Assembly: GCF_031880315.1 (NCBI RefSeq) | Contig: NZ_CP134771.1 | Location: 1,984,001-2,048,000, forward strand | Length of the DNA: 64,000 nt | Origin: Pseudomonas baltica | Lineage (GTDB): Bacteria > Pseudomonadota > Gammaproteobacteria > Pseudomonadales > Pseudomonadaceae | Reading direction: 5' to 3' | In this document: positions 37,896 to 47,335 of the stretch, piece after piece | How the letters are laid out: every line of letters starts with the position of its first letter | How positions within the stretch are numbered: position 1 is the stretch's first letter | Made by a program: the position numbers and the translations under genes | Notes under the pieces: model-generated | Told to the model about the DNA's origin: nothing | Database searches by the model: none | Seen by the model: the letters and a program-made list of their open reading frames with translations, nothing else

Positions 37896-38930
37896 ATGTC
37901 CACCACTCCATTCAGCCTGGCCTTCGGCGTCGGCACTCAAAACCGCAACGGCACCTGGCTGGAAGTGTTCTACGCCCAACCACTGCTGAACCCGGCCGGC
38001 GACCTGATCCAGGCCATCGCCCCGCTGCTGGACTACACCGGCGGCAACCAGGCCATCACCTTCACCACCGCACAGGCCTCGCAACTGGCTGAAGCGCTGA
38101 AGACCGTCGACGCGAGCCAATCGGCGCTGCTGACGCGTCTGGCTGAAAGCCATCGTCCACTGGTCGCCACTATCCTGGCCGAAGACGTCGCCTTGACGTC
38201 TACCCCTGAGGCCTACCTCAAGCTGCACCTGCTGTCCCACCGCCTGGTCAAGCCGCACGGCGTGAGCCTGGCGGGTATCTTCCCGCTGCTGCCGAACGTG
38301 GCGTGGACCAGCCAAGGCGCCATCGACCTGGGCGAGCTGGCCGAGCGTCAACTCGAAGCACGCCTGAAAGGCGAGCTGCTGGAAGTGTTCTCGGTGGACA
38401 AGTTCCCGAAAATGACCGACTACGTGGTCCCGGCCGGCGTTCGTATCGCCGACAGCGCCCGTGTGCGCCTGGGTGCCTACATCGGCGAAGGCACCACCAT
38501 CATGCACGAAGGCTTCGTCAACTTTAACGCGGGCACCGAAGGCCCTGGCATGATCGAAGGTCGCGTTTCGGCAGGCGTGTTCGTCGGCAAGGGTTCCGAC
38601 CTGGGCGGCGGTTGCTCGACCATGGGCACCCTGTCAGGCGGCGGCAACATCATCATCAAGGTCGGCGAAGGCTGCCTGATCGGCGCCAACGCCGGTATCG
38701 GTATCCCGCTGGGCGACCGCAACACGGTTGAGTCCGGGCTGTATGTGACCGCCGGCACCAAAGTGGCGCTGCTGGACGAAAACAACCAGTTGGTCAAAGT
38801 GGTCAAGGCCCGAGACCTGGCTGGCCAGACCGACCTGCTGTTCCGTCGCAACTCGGAAACCGGCGCTGTGGAATGCAAAACCCACAAGTCGGCCATCGAG
38901 CTGAACGAAGCGCTGCACGCTCACAACTAA
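37896..38930 (+). CDS. dapD: 2,3,4,5-tetrahydropyridine-2,6-dicarboxylate N-succinyltransferase
   Basis: DapD transfers succinate from succinyl-CoA to tetrahydrodipicolinate, opening the succinylase branch of DAP/lysine synthesis. The 344-residue product is the longer DapD form found in pseudomonads: an N-terminal alpha/beta domain followed by a left-handed beta-helix of hexapeptide repeats (about 185-290, GVRIADSARVRLGAYIGEGT, GVFVGKGSDLGGG). The ATG at 37896 has GAGG upstream; a start 11 codons earlier is not supported. Confidence 0.96.
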   Translation: MSTTPFSLAFGVGTQNRNGTWLEVFYAQPLLNPAGDLIQAIAPLLDYTGGNQAITFTTAQASQLAEALKTVDASQSALLTRLAESHRPLVATILAEDVALTSTPEAYLKLHLLSHRLVKPHGVSLAGIFPLLPNVAWTSQGAIDLGELAERQLEARLKGELLEVFSVDKFPKMTDYVVPAGVRIADSARVRLGAYIGEGTTIMHEGFVNFNAGTEGPGMIEGRVSAGVFVGKGSDLGGGCSTMGTLSGGGNIIIKVGEGCLIGANAGIGIPLGDRNTVESGLYVTAGTKVALLDENNQLVKVVKARDLAGQTDLLFRRNSETGAVECKTHKSAIELNEALHAHN

Positions 38931-38939
38931 GTGGCGTAC

Positions 38940-38963
38940 CGGGGTCGCCTGCAGGCGGCCCCG
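38940..38963 (+). terminator. GC-rich hairpin between dapD and csdA
   Basis: A near-perfect palindrome (CGGGGTCGCC-TGCA-GGCGGCCCCG, one G-U pair) starts about ten bases after the dapD stop and ends 19 bp before the csdA ATG. It has no T-run, so it is more likely an mRNA-stability or partial-termination element than a full terminator. Confidence 0.45.
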
Positions 38964-38982
38964 ACTGCCAGAGCCTATACCC

Positions 38983-40188
38983 ATGTTCCAGCCCTCTCCC
39001 TGGCGCGCCGATTTTCCGGCCATCGCCGCCTTGCAACGCCAGCAGCAGACCTACCTGGACAGCGCTGCCACCACGCAAAAGCCCCAGGCCCTGCTCGACG
39101 CGATTGCTCACTATTACAGCCATGGCGCCGCCAACGTGCACCGTGCGCAACACCTGCCTGGCGCCATGGCGACCCAGGCGTTCGAAGGCAGCCGGGAAAA
39201 GATCGCCCAATGGCTCAATGCCCCGAGCCCCAGCCAGATCATCTTTACCCACGGCGCCACCTCGGCCCTTAATCTGCTCGCCTATGGCCTGGAGAACGAG
39301 TTTCGCCCTGGCGACGAAATCGCCATCAGCGCCCTGGAGCATCACGCCAACCTGTTGCCTTGGCAGCAGCTGGCCCAACGCCGCGGGGTGAAGTTGGTGG
39401 TCTTGCCACTGACCGCCGGTGGAATGATCGACCTCGACAGCGCCGCTGCCCTGATCGGCCCTCGCACCCGCTTGCTCGCTGTCAGCCAGTTGTCCAACGT
39501 GCTCGGCACCTGGCAACCGCTGGATTCGCTGCTGGCCATGGCCCGCGCGCAGGATGCCTTGACCGTGGTCGATGGCGCCCAGGGCGTGGTCCACGGGCGG
39601 CATGACGTGCAGCAGCTCGACTGCGACTTCTATGTATTTTCCAGTCACAAGCTCTATGGCCCGGACGGCCTTGGCGCCCTGTACGGCAGTTGCCGCGGCC
39701 TGGGCCGCCTGCAGCACTGGCAGTTCGGCGGCGAAATGGTCCATGCCGCCGATTACCACGTAGCCAGTTTCCATCCAGCGCCCCTGGGTTTCGAAGCCGG
39801 CACGCCGCCGATCGCCAGTGTGATCGGCCTCAGCGCCAGCCTCGACTACCTCGGCGGCCTGGATACCAAGGCCGTACTGGCCCACGAGGCGGCTTTGCAT
39901 CGCCAACTGCTGCGCGGCCTGCACGACCGCGAGGGCGTGCGAGTACTGGGTGACCCGCAGGCGGCGCTGGCCAGTTTTACCGTGGACGGCGTGCACAACG
40001 CCGACCTCGCCCACTTGCTGACCGACCAGGGTATCGCCGTGCGCGCCGGCCATCACTGCGCGATGCCGCTGCTCAAGCGCCTGGGCTTGCAGGGTGCAAT
40101 CCGGGTATCGCTGGCCCTGTACAACGACAGCGATGACCTGCAGCGCTTTTTTGAAGCACTGGACAAGGCCTTGGAAATGCTTCGATGA
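38983..40188 (+). CDS. csdA: Cysteine desulfurase CsdA
   Basis: A group II (SufS/CsdA-like) PLP cysteine desulfurase of 401 residues that takes sulfur from cysteine as a persulfide. The PLP lysine is K223 in SSHKLYGPDG and the persulfide cysteine is C359 in AGHHCAMPLL, giving the short active-site loop of group II enzymes. It overlaps csdE by four bases and tcdA is nearby on the other strand, which identifies it as CsdA, not SufS. No suf or isc genes are in the window. Confidence 0.94.
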   Translation: MFQPSPWRADFPAIAALQRQQQTYLDSAATTQKPQALLDAIAHYYSHGAANVHRAQHLPGAMATQAFEGSREKIAQWLNAPSPSQIIFTHGATSALNLLAYGLENEFRPGDEIAISALEHHANLLPWQQLAQRRGVKLVVLPLTAGGMIDLDSAAALIGPRTRLLAVSQLSNVLGTWQPLDSLLAMARAQDALTVVDGAQGVVHGRHDVQQLDCDFYVFSSHKLYGPDGLGALYGSCRGLGRLQHWQFGGEMVHAADYHVASFHPAPLGFEAGTPPIASVIGLSASLDYLGGLDTKAVLAHEAALHRQLLRGLHDREGVRVLGDPQAALASFTVDGVHNADLAHLLTDQGIAVRAGHHCAMPLLKRLGLQGAIRVSLALYNDSDDLQRFFEALDKALEMLR

Positions 40189-40598
40189 CCCTGCCGGACG
40201 CCGCAGCCCAGGCACTGCAAGCCTTTGAGCACGCCCCCGGCTGGGAACAGAGGGCGCGTCTGCTGATGCAATGGGGCGAACGCCTGGCGCCCATGAGCGA
40301 GGCTGAAAAGCGTGACGAACACCGCGTGCATGGCTGTGAAAGCCAGGCCTGGCTGAGCGCCGATTACTTCGACGGATGCTGGCATTTCAAGGCCTACAGC
40401 GATGCGCGCTTGATCCGTGGGCTGTTGGCACTGCTGCTGGTGCGGGTCGAAGGCTTGAGTGCTGTCGAGGCCGAAGCCCTTGACCTGCCGGCCTGGTTCA
40501 CCGACCTGGGCCTGGCCCGACAGCTGTCGCCGTCGCGCAGTAACGGCATGAATGCGGTGCTCAAGCGGCTGCGGGAGTATCTGGCAGACATTCGCTAG
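40185..40598 (+). CDS. csdE: Sulfur acceptor protein CsdE (SufE family)
   Basis: CsdE accepts persulfide sulfur from CsdA and passes it on. The 137-residue SufE-fold protein has the acceptor cysteine at residue 51 in VHGCESQAW, and the typical C-terminal LSPSRSNGMNAVLKRLRE. It starts inside the csdA stop (ATGA). The gene product downstream on the opposite strand, TcdA, is the usual partner of the CsdA-CsdE pair. Confidence 0.93.
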   Translation: MTLPDAAAQALQAFEHAPGWEQRARLLMQWGERLAPMSEAEKRDEHRVHGCESQAWLSADYFDGCWHFKAYSDARLIRGLLALLLVRVEGLSAVEAEALDLPAWFTDLGLARQLSPSRSNGMNAVLKRLREYLADIR

Positions 40599-40627
40599 GC
40601 ACTCCGGCCTCTTCACAGCCGAACGCG

Positions 40628-40790
40628 CAACCTTGCTCCCATAGGGACCGGTCTTGAGCCGTACTTATGTGGGAGATTCTATGGTTTTGGGCAGTCAGTG
40701 CCGGCCCCTTCGCGAGCAAGCTTCGCTCCCACAGGCTTACATCGCACCGTTGTGGGAGCAAGGCTTGCCCGCGAAGACGCCGGCCCAGGT
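40628..40790. repeat. REP cluster between csdE and tcdA
   Basis: A single arm (cttgctcccatagg, 40632) is followed by a full inverted pair: ccggccccttcgcgagcaagc (40701 on) against gcttgcccgcgaagacgccgg (ending 40783). It fills nearly all of the 204-bp space between the convergent csdE and tcdA stop codons. Confidence 0.9.
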
Positions 40791-40802
40791 GACACAAAAC
40801 CT

Positions 40803-41600
40803 TCAGCGCTCCGAGGGCCGCCGCGAGCCCGCGACGATCTTTTCCACCGCCTTGGACGCCGCCACCATGCCGAAGCTGGCGGTCACCATCATGACCGCGC
40901 CGAAGCCCCCGGCGCAGTCGAGCTTGACGCCCTCCCCCACGAAACCCTTCTGCAGGCACACGCTGCCATCGGGCAGTGGATACCGCAACTGCTCGGTGGA
41001 GTACACGCAGGGCACGCTGTAGTGCCGAGTCACATTGCGGGAAAACCCATAATCACGACGCAGCATCGAGCGCACGTTGGACGCCAGCGGATCGTTATAC
41101 GTGCGGTTAAGGTCGCCGACCCGGATCAGCGTCGGATCGATCTGCCCGCCCGCGCCGCCGGTGGTGATGATGAGGATCTTGCGGCGCTTGCACCAGGCGA
41201 TCAGAGCCGCCTTGGCATGGATGCTGTCGATGCAGTCGAGCACGCAGTCCATGTCCTGAGTGATGTACTCGGCCATGGTCTCGCGGGTGACGAAGTCGGC
41301 CACTGCATGCACCACGCAGTCGGGGTTGATCGCCCGTAAACGCTCGGCCATCACCTCGACCTTGGACTGGCCGATCGTGCCGGCCAGGGCGTGCAATTGG
41401 CGATTGCTGTTGCTGACGCAGACGTCGTCCAGATCGAACAGCGATATCTCCCCCACGCCGCTGCGGGCCATGGCTTCGGCCGCCCACGAGCCGACCCCGC
41501 CGACACCGACGATCGCCACATGGGCATCACGCAGGCGTTGCAGCCCCTGCACGCCATACAAACGGGCGATGCCGGCAAAACGGGGATCTTGTTCACTCAT
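40803..41600 (-). CDS. tcdA: tRNA threonylcarbamoyladenosine dehydratase
   Basis: TcdA (CsdL/YgdL) is an E1-like ATP-dependent enzyme that cyclises t6A37 of tRNA to ct6A. The 265-residue product has an N-terminal Rossmann ATP-binding motif VAIVGVGGVGSWAAEA (about residues 25-40), DLDDVCVSNSNRQ, the DCIDSIHAKAALI segment, and a cysteine in PCVYSTEQ typical of the family. The ATG at 41600 starts the conserved sequence. It is convergent with csdA-csdE, and the three form the CSD sulfur-transfer group. A TATACT -10-like box lies on the minus strand at 41628-41633. Confidence 0.94.
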   Translation of the reverse strand: MSEQDPRFAGIARLYGVQGLQRLRDAHVAIVGVGGVGSWAAEAMARSGVGEISLFDLDDVCVSNSNRQLHALAGTIGQSKVEVMAERLRAINPDCVVHAVADFVTRETMAEYITQDMDCVLDCIDSIHAKAALIAWCKRRKILIITTGGAGGQIDPTLIRVGDLNRTYNDPLASNVRSMLRRDYGFSRNVTRHYSVPCVYSTEQLRYPLPDGSVCLQKGFVGEGVKLDCAGGFGAVMMVTASFGMVAASKAVEKIVAGSRRPSER

Positions 41601-41877
41601 GGTTCGGGCCCTCGAAATTCGGCGCGCAGTATACATGCAGACAGCCTTGCTGGCCCCTTCGCTGCCGAACGCGCCAGCCCGCTTCGCCCATGGAGATACG
41701 TTGACTTGTGGCAACGGGCTTTGCGCGACGAGCCTCAGGAAAGCACCACGAGAACTTCGTCCACGAATTCCAATCCAAGAAACGTCCTACAGGCTATACC
41801 TATACAGTCCTACAGCGCCCGCGTAGGATTCGCGCCTCTCAAACCGCCCGTTCCCCCTATCGGAACCTGAACACCCT
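41601..41877. other. Divergent tcdA / ndvB intergenic region, no gene
   Basis: These 277 bp hold no convincing gene. On the minus strand TATACT (41628-41633) is a likely -10 box for tcdA. On the plus strand several tata-containing segments (41806-41816) lie before ndvB but none has a convincing -35 partner. Confidence 0.5.
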
Positions 41878-44469
41878 ATGTCATCGCGTAAATTTGGTCT
41901 CAACCTTGTGGTGATCGTGGCGATTGCCGCCCTGTTCACCGGCTTCTGGGCCTTGATCAACCGTCCGGTGTCAGCACCCGACTGGCCGGATCAGATCTCC
42001 GGATTTTCCTACTCGCCGTTCCGCCTGGGGCAGAACCCGCAGAAAGGCGTGTACCCGTCCGACGAAGAAATGCGTCAGGACCTCGAACAAATGAGCAAGC
42101 TGACCGACCACATCCGTGTGTACTCGGTCGATGGCACCCAAGAGGACATCCCGCGTCTGGCTGAAGAGTTCGGCCTGCGCGTGACCCTGGGCGCCTGGAT
42201 CGGCCCCGATCTGGAGCGCAACGAGCGGGAAATCGCCAAAGTCATCGAACTGGCCAACAGCACCCGCAGCGTCGTGCGCGTGGTGGTGGGCAACGAAGCG
42301 CTGTTTCGCAAGGAAGTCACGGTCAAGCAGTTGACCGACTACCTCGATCGCGTGCGGGCCGCCGTCAAAGTGCCAGTCACCACCTCCGAACAGTGGCACA
42401 TCTGGGAACACAACCCGGAGCTGGCCAAGCACGTCGACCTGATCGCCGCGCACATCCTGCCGTACTGGGAATTCATCAAGGTGGGCAACGCCCAGCAGTT
42501 CGTGCTCGATCGCGCCCACGAACTGAAAAAGATGTTCCCGAAAAAACCGCTGCTGCTCTCTGAAGTGGGCTGGCCGAGCAATGGCCGCATGCGCGGTGGC
42601 GCCGATGCATCGCCAGCGGATCAGGCCATTTATCTGCGCAACCTGGTCAACACCCTCAATCGCCGTGGCTACAACTACTTCGTGATCGAGGCCTATGACC
42701 AGCCTTGGAAAGCCAGCGACGAAGGCTCGGTAGGCGCGTACTGGGGGGTTTTCAACGCCCAGCGCCAGCAGAAATTCAATTTTGAAGGCCCCATCGTCGC
42801 TATTCCGCAGTGGCGGGTACTGGCGATCGGCTCGGCGGTGCTGGCGACTCTGGCCTTGGCGCTGATGCTGATCGACGGCTCGGCGCTGCGTCAGCGCGGT
42901 CGGACCTTCCTGACCTTTATCGCCTTCCTGTGCGGGTCGGTGCTGGTGTGGATCGGTTATGACTACAGCCAGCAGTACAGCACCTGGTTCAGCCTGACGG
43001 TGGGCTTTTTGCTGGCACTCGGGGCGATGGGGGTCTTCATCGTGCTCCTGACCGAGGCCCATGAACTGGCCGAAGCGGTGTGGACCCACAAGCGCCGCCG
43101 GGAATTCCTGCCCAACGAGACCGACAGCGCTTACCGCCCCAAAGTCTCGATCCACGTGCCGTGCTACAACGAGCCGCCAGAGATGGTCAAACAGACCCTC
43201 AACGCCCTCGCCGCTCTGGATTACCCCGACTTCGAAGTGTTGCTGATCGACAACAACACCAAGGACCCGGCAGTCTGGGAGCCGGTCAAGGCGCATTGCG
43301 AAACCCTCGGCCCGCGCTTCAAGTTCTTCCACGTCGCGCCGTTGGCCGGGTTCAAGGGCGGCGCGCTCAACTACCTGCTGCCGCACACCGCCAAGGACGC
43401 CGAAGTGATCGCGGTGATCGACTCCGACTACTGCGTGCACCGCAACTGGCTCAAGCACATGGTGCCGCACTTCGCCGATCCGAAGATCGCCATCGTGCAG
43501 TCGCCGCAAGACTACCGCGACCAGGACGAAAGCACCTTCAAGAAGCTTTGCTACTCCGAGTACAAGGGCTTCTTCCATATCGGTATGGTCACCCGCAACG
43601 ACCGCGACGCGATCATCCAGCATGGCACCATGACCATGACCCGCCGCAGCGTCCTCGAGGAACTGGGCTGGGCCGACTGGTGCATCTGCGAGGATGCCGA
43701 GCTGGGCCTGCGGGTGTTCGAGAAGGGCTGGTCGGCGGCGTATCACCACGAAAGCTATGGCAAGGGCTTGATGCCCGACACCTTTATCGACTTCAAGAAG
43801 CAGCGCTTCCGCTGGGCCTACGGCGCTATCCAGATCATCAAGCGCCACACCGCCAGCCTGCTGCGCGGCAAGGGCACCGAACTGACTCGCGGCCAGCGTT
43901 ACCACTTCCTCGCGGGCTGGCTGCCGTGGGTCGCGGACGGCATGAACATCTTCTTCACCGTCGGCGCGCTGTTGTGGTCGGCGGCGATGATCATCGTGCC
44001 CCACCGGGTCGATCCGCCGCTGATGATCTTCGCGATTCCGCCATTGGCGCTGTTCGTGTTCAAGGTCGGCAAGATCATCTTCCTGTACCGCCGCGCGGTG
44101 GGCGTCAACCTCAAGGACGCCTTCGCGGCGGCCCTGGCGGGGCTGGCGCTGTCGCACACCATCGCCAAAGCGGTGCTGTACGGCTTCTTCACCACGACGA
44201 TCCCGTTCTTCCGCACGCCGAAGAATGCAGACAGCCATGGCTTCTGGGTTGCCGTATCGGAGGCCCGCGAAGAGCTGTTCATCATGCTCTTGCTGTGGGG
44301 CGCGGCGGCCGGTATCTGCCTGGTGCAGGGGCTGCCGAGTTCCGACATGCGCTTCTGGGTCGCGATGCTGCTGGTGCAGTCGCTGCCGTACCTGGCGGCG
44401 CTGATCATGGCGCTGCTGTCGGCACAGCCTCGGCCGCTGCTGCAAACGGAGCCGGCGCAGGCGAAGTAG
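41878..44469 (+). CDS. ndvB: NdvB-type glucan synthase: GH17 transglycosidase fused to GT2 glycosyltransferase
   Basis: An 863-residue inner-membrane protein for periplasmic beta-glucan synthesis. After one N-terminal membrane anchor (about 9-27), a periplasmic GH17 domain (about 40-300) shows the acid/base Glu140 in VVGNEALFR and nucleophile Glu229 in LLSEVGWPS. Membrane segments follow, then a GT2 domain (about 415-700) with PCYNEPPEMV, the metal-binding DSD at 515-517, the ED of EDAELG at 605-606 and QRFRW at 642-646, then further membrane helices. In Pseudomonas aeruginosa this family makes cyclic beta-1,3-glucans linked to biofilm antibiotic tolerance, and it lies beside dapE-rlmA as here. 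Confidence 0.9.
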   Translation: MSSRKFGLNLVVIVAIAALFTGFWALINRPVSAPDWPDQISGFSYSPFRLGQNPQKGVYPSDEEMRQDLEQMSKLTDHIRVYSVDGTQEDIPRLAEEFGLRVTLGAWIGPDLERNEREIAKVIELANSTRSVVRVVVGNEALFRKEVTVKQLTDYLDRVRAAVKVPVTTSEQWHIWEHNPELAKHVDLIAAHILPYWEFIKVGNAQQFVLDRAHELKKMFPKKPLLLSEVGWPSNGRMRGGADASPADQAIYLRNLVNTLNRRGYNYFVIEAYDQPWKASDEGSVGAYWGVFNAQRQQKFNFEGPIVAIPQWRVLAIGSAVLATLALALMLIDGSALRQRGRTFLTFIAFLCGSVLVWIGYDYSQQYSTWFSLTVGFLLALGAMGVFIVLLTEAHELAEAVWTHKRRREFLPNETDSAYRPKVSIHVPCYNEPPEMVKQTLNALAALDYPDFEVLLIDNNTKDPAVWEPVKAHCETLGPRFKFFHVAPLAGFKGGALNYLLPHTAKDAEVIAVIDSDYCVHRNWLKHMVPHFADPKIAIVQSPQDYRDQDESTFKKLCYSEYKGFFHIGMVTRNDRDAIIQHGTMTMTRRSVLEELGWADWCICEDAELGLRVFEKGWSAAYHHESYGKGLMPDTFIDFKKQRFRWAYGAIQIIKRHTASLLRGKGTELTRGQRYHFLAGWLPWVADGMNIFFTVGALLWSAAMIIVPHRVDPPLMIFAIPPLALFVFKVGKIIFLYRRAVGVNLKDAFAAALAGLALSHTIAKAVLYGFFTTTIPFFRTPKNADSHGFWVAVSEAREELFIMLLLWGAAAGICLVQGLPSSDMRFWVAMLLVQSLPYLAALIMALLSAQPRPLLQTEPAQAK

Positions 44470-44482
44470 CCCGCGCCTGCAA

Positions 44483-44506
44483 GCCGGGGGCGCAATGCTC
44501 CCCGGC
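44483..44506. terminator. Hairpin between convergent ndvB and DUF1120 genes
   Basis: GCCGGGG and CCCCGGC form a perfect seven-pair stem around a ten-base loop in the 44-bp space between two convergent stop codons. No T-run follows on either strand, so termination strength is uncertain. Confidence 0.5.
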
Positions 44507-44513
44507 ACACCGC

Positions 44514-45161
44514 TCAGAGATAGATCAATTCGATGGTCGCCTTGCCATCGAGCTGCACCTCACCGGTCAGCGTCAGCTCACTGGCGGGTGCTATCACCAG
44601 AAAATGGTTCAAGCCGAAGCTGGCGTCCTTGATCGGCACCGGGCCATCGGCGCTCCCGTATGCATCGGTAAAACCCAGCAATTGCCCATCGTTCGGGATG
44701 GCACTTGGCTCATCCTGGGCGCCGCCCCACTGTTGGCCGCGCGCATCGCTATAGGTGGTGAATGCCGACGTGCCATTGATCGTGGAACGATCAGGGTGTA
44801 CCTCGACATAATGCGCACCGATCTTTTCTCCGCGACTGGTCAGGCCCAGGCCATAGGCCGCCCGGTACCAGTTATTGCCAACACTGCCGGCGCGGTCATC
44901 GACCCCGCGAACGCCAAACAAGGTGGCGGCATCGCAACTGATATTCAGCGTATTGACACGGTTTCGATCAATCACCGTCGCGGTGTGACGCTCCAACTCG
45001 GTGACCTTGATCTCGCCGAAATCCACCGTGCTGTTGCTCAGTGTCGGATAACAGGCGCCGGGGGTGATCTTGCCTGTGACGCCGAAGTCGATGGCTGACG
45101 AAGCCATGACACTGGCACTCGAGAACAGGCAGGCCGTGACTGACAAAACAATGGCTTTCAT
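44514..45161 (-). CDS. DUF1120-family secreted protein (fimbria-related fold)
   Basis: A 215-residue protein with a clear signal peptide (MKAIVLSVTACLFSSASVMA), then SSAIDFGVTGKITPGACYPTL, the N-terminal pattern of DUF1120/pilin-like subunits with a cysteine pair (Cys37 and NISCDAATLF). The C terminus TGEVQLDGKATIELIYL is a typical final beta strand. Such proteins are usually encoded in clusters with a chaperone and usher; here none is nearby, and it sits alone between ndvB and dapE. An extracellular or periplasmic structural role is likely but unproven. It is divergent from dapE across 190 bp. Confidence 0.75.
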   Translation of the reverse strand: MKAIVLSVTACLFSSASVMASSAIDFGVTGKITPGACYPTLSNSTVDFGEIKVTELERHTATVIDRNRVNTLNISCDAATLFGVRGVDDRAGSVGNNWYRAAYGLGLTSRGEKIGAHYVEVHPDRSTINGTSAFTTYSDARGQQWGGAQDEPSAIPNDGQLLGFTDAYGSADGPVPIKDASFGLNHFLVIAPASELTLTGEVQLDGKATIELIYL

Positions 45162-45351
45162 ATCTTTTCATTCCTTTTCCAAGATAACGGGTCGGGTGCG
45201 GTTGCGCCCGCAGGGCATAGTGACCGCTTGGCACATAGCAGATGAACCGGGACACCGCTCCCTGGCAACCAACTGGCGCCTGCGCCCCACCCCGATTTGC
45301 TTTAACATAGCGGCCCTTATGCGCCCTTGATCCTGCTTTCGGAGTCTTTCC

Positions 45352-46503
45352 ATGACGGCCCCCGCCGACCTCTCCCCTACCCTGCAACTGGCCTGCGACC
45401 TTATCCGTCGCCCCTCGGTGACGCCGGTCGATGCCGACTGCCAGAAGCTGATGATGCAGCGCCTGGGCGCAGCCGGGTTCGCGCTGGAGCCGATGCGTAT
45501 CGAGGATGTCGACAACTTCTGGGCCTACCATGGCCAGGGCGATGGCCCGGTGCTGTGCTTCGCCGGGCATACCGACGTGGTGCCGACCGGCCCGGTCAGT
45601 GCCTGGCAGGTCGAGCCGTTCAATGCCTTGATCGATGAACACGGCATGCTCTGCGGCCGCGGCGCCGCTGACATGAAGGGCAGCCTGGCGGCCATGGTGG
45701 TGGCGGCCGAACGTTTCGTCGCCGACTACCCCGACCACCGTGGCGCGCTCACCTTCCTGATCACCAGCGACGAAGAAGGCCCTGCCCATCACGGCACCAA
45801 GGCCGTGATCGAACGCCTCAAGGCGCGCAACGAGCGGCTCGACTGGTGCATCGTCGGCGAACCGTCGAGCACCACCCTGGTGGGTGACGTGGTCAAGAAC
45901 GGCCGCCGTGGCTCGCTGGGCGCGACCTTGACCGTGCGCGGCAAGCAAGGCCACGTGGCCTATCCGCACCTGGCCAAAAACCCGATTCACCTGGCCGCCC
46001 CGGCACTGGCCGAACTGGCTGCGGAGCACTGGGACCACGGCAACGATTTCTTCCCGCCGACCAGCTTCCAGGTGTCCAACCTCAACTCGGGCACCGGCGC
46101 CACCAACGTCATTCCGGGCGAACTGACGGCGATCTTCAATTTCCGCTTCTCGACCGAATCCACCGTCGAAGGCCTGCAGCAGCGCGTGGCAACCATCCTC
46201 GACAAGCACGACCTGGACTGGCACATCGACTGGGCGCTGTCCGGCCTGCCGTTCCTTACCGAACCGGGCGCACTGCTGGACGCCGTTGCGGCCAGTATCA
46301 AGGCGGTCACCGGCCGTGATACCCAGCCGTCCACCAGTGGCGGCACCTCCGATGGTCGTTTCATCGCCACCATGGGCACCCAAGTGGTCGAGCTGGGCCC
46401 GGTCAACGCCACCATTCACCAGGTCGACGAACGCGTGCTGGCCAGCGATCTCGACGTGCTGACTGAAATCTACTATCACACCTTGATCAAGTTGCTCGCC
46501 TGA
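45352..46503 (+). CDS. dapE: Succinyl-diaminopimelate desuccinylase
   Basis: DapE hydrolyses N-succinyl-LL-DAP to LL-DAP and succinate, after the DapD and DapC steps also encoded in this window. The 383-residue M20 metallopeptidase-fold enzyme has zinc ligands in [13 protein letters not shown] (His), GRGAADMKG (bridging Asp) and the catalytic Glu in [12 protein letters not shown]; a dimerisation domain (about 180-295) and [10 protein letters not shown] follow. GGAG precedes the ATG. Its stop overlaps the rlmA start (TGATG). Confidence 0.97.
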   Translation: MTAPADLSPTLQLACDLIRRPSVTPVDADCQKLMMQRLGAAGFALEPMRIEDVDNFWAYHGQGDGPVLCFAGHTDVVPTGPVSAWQVEPFNALIDEHGMLCGRGAADMKGSLAAMVVAAERFVADYPDHRGALTFLITSDEEGPAHHGTKAVIERLKARNERLDWCIVGEPSSTTLVGDVVKNGRRGSLGATLTVRGKQGHVAYPHLAKNPIHLAAPALAELAAEHWDHGNDFFPPTSFQVSNLNSGTGATNVIPGELTAIFNFRFSTESTVEGLQQRVATILDKHDLDWHIDWALSGLPFLTEPGALLDAVAASIKAVTGRDTQPSTSGGTSDGRFIATMGTQVVELGPVNATIHQVDERVLASDLDVLTEIYYHTLIKLLA

Positions 46504-47312
46504 TGCTCACTTGCCCACTCTGCACAGCCATGCTCGCCAAGGCTGAAAACGGCATGGTCTGCCCCAGCGGCCATCGTTTCGATCGCGCGCGCCAGGGCTA
46601 CCTGAACCTGTTGCCGGTGCAGCACAAGAACAGCCGCGATCCGGGCGACAACCTGGCCATGGTCGAAGCCCGCCGCGATTTCCTCAACGAAGGTCATTAT
46701 GCCCCCGTGGCGGCGCGCCTGGCCGAGCTGGCCGCCAAACACTGGCCGCAGCGCTGGCTCGACATCGGCTGTGGCGAGGGTTACTACACCGCGCAAATCG
46801 CCGAAGCCTTGCCACGCTCCGACGGTTACGCCCTGGACATCTCCCGCGAGGCCGTCAAGCGCGCCTGCAAACGTGCGCCTGGGGTCAACTGGCTGGTGGC
46901 GAGCATGGCCCGGGTGCCGTTGGCGGATGCCAGCTGTCAGTTCCTCACCAGCGTGTTCAGCCCGCTGGACTGGAACGAGGCCAAGCGTCTGCTCAGCCCC
47001 GGCGGCGGTCTGATGCGAGTGGGGCCGACCAGCGGCCACCTGATGGAACTGCGCGAGGCGCTATACGACGAAGTGCGCGAATACGTCGACGACAAGCACT
47101 TGGCCCAGGTGCCGGACGGCCTGAAACTCGATCACAGCGAAACCCTGACCTTCAAGCTCAAACTGATCGACGCGCCCTCACGCGCCAATCTGCTGGCCAT
47201 GACGCCCCACGGCTGGCGCGCCAGTGCCGAACGCCGCGCCGCAGTGATCGAACAGGACAAGCCGTTCCTGGTCACTGTTTCCATGCGTTACGATTATTTC
47301 GTCGCACACTAA
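46503..47312 (+). CDS. rlmA: 23S rRNA (guanine-N1)-methyltransferase RlmA
   Basis: RlmA methylates N1 of G745 (Escherichia coli numbering) in 23S rRNA using SAM. The 269-residue protein has an N-terminal zinc site (C4, C7, C20, H24 in CPLC...CPSGH), the family segment GYLNLLP, and a Rossmann methyltransferase domain with motif I WLDIGCGEGYYT near residue 86. It is translationally coupled to dapE (TGATG) and followed 23 bp later by a small conserved gene. Confidence 0.92.
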   Translation: MLTCPLCTAMLAKAENGMVCPSGHRFDRARQGYLNLLPVQHKNSRDPGDNLAMVEARRDFLNEGHYAPVAARLAELAAKHWPQRWLDIGCGEGYYTAQIAEALPRSDGYALDISREAVKRACKRAPGVNWLVASMARVPLADASCQFLTSVFSPLDWNEAKRLLSPGGGLMRVGPTSGHLMELREALYDEVREYVDDKHLAQVPDGLKLDHSETLTFKLKLIDAPSRANLLAMTPHGWRASAERRAAVIEQDKPFLVTVSMRYDYFVAH

Positions 47313-47335
47313 TTCCTGCTTCAGCGAGCCCTGCC

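Noticed and set aside
40628..40790. Possible CRISPR-like repeat array
   Set aside because: The repeats are inverted REP arms with irregular spacing, no constant direct repeat and no cas genes.
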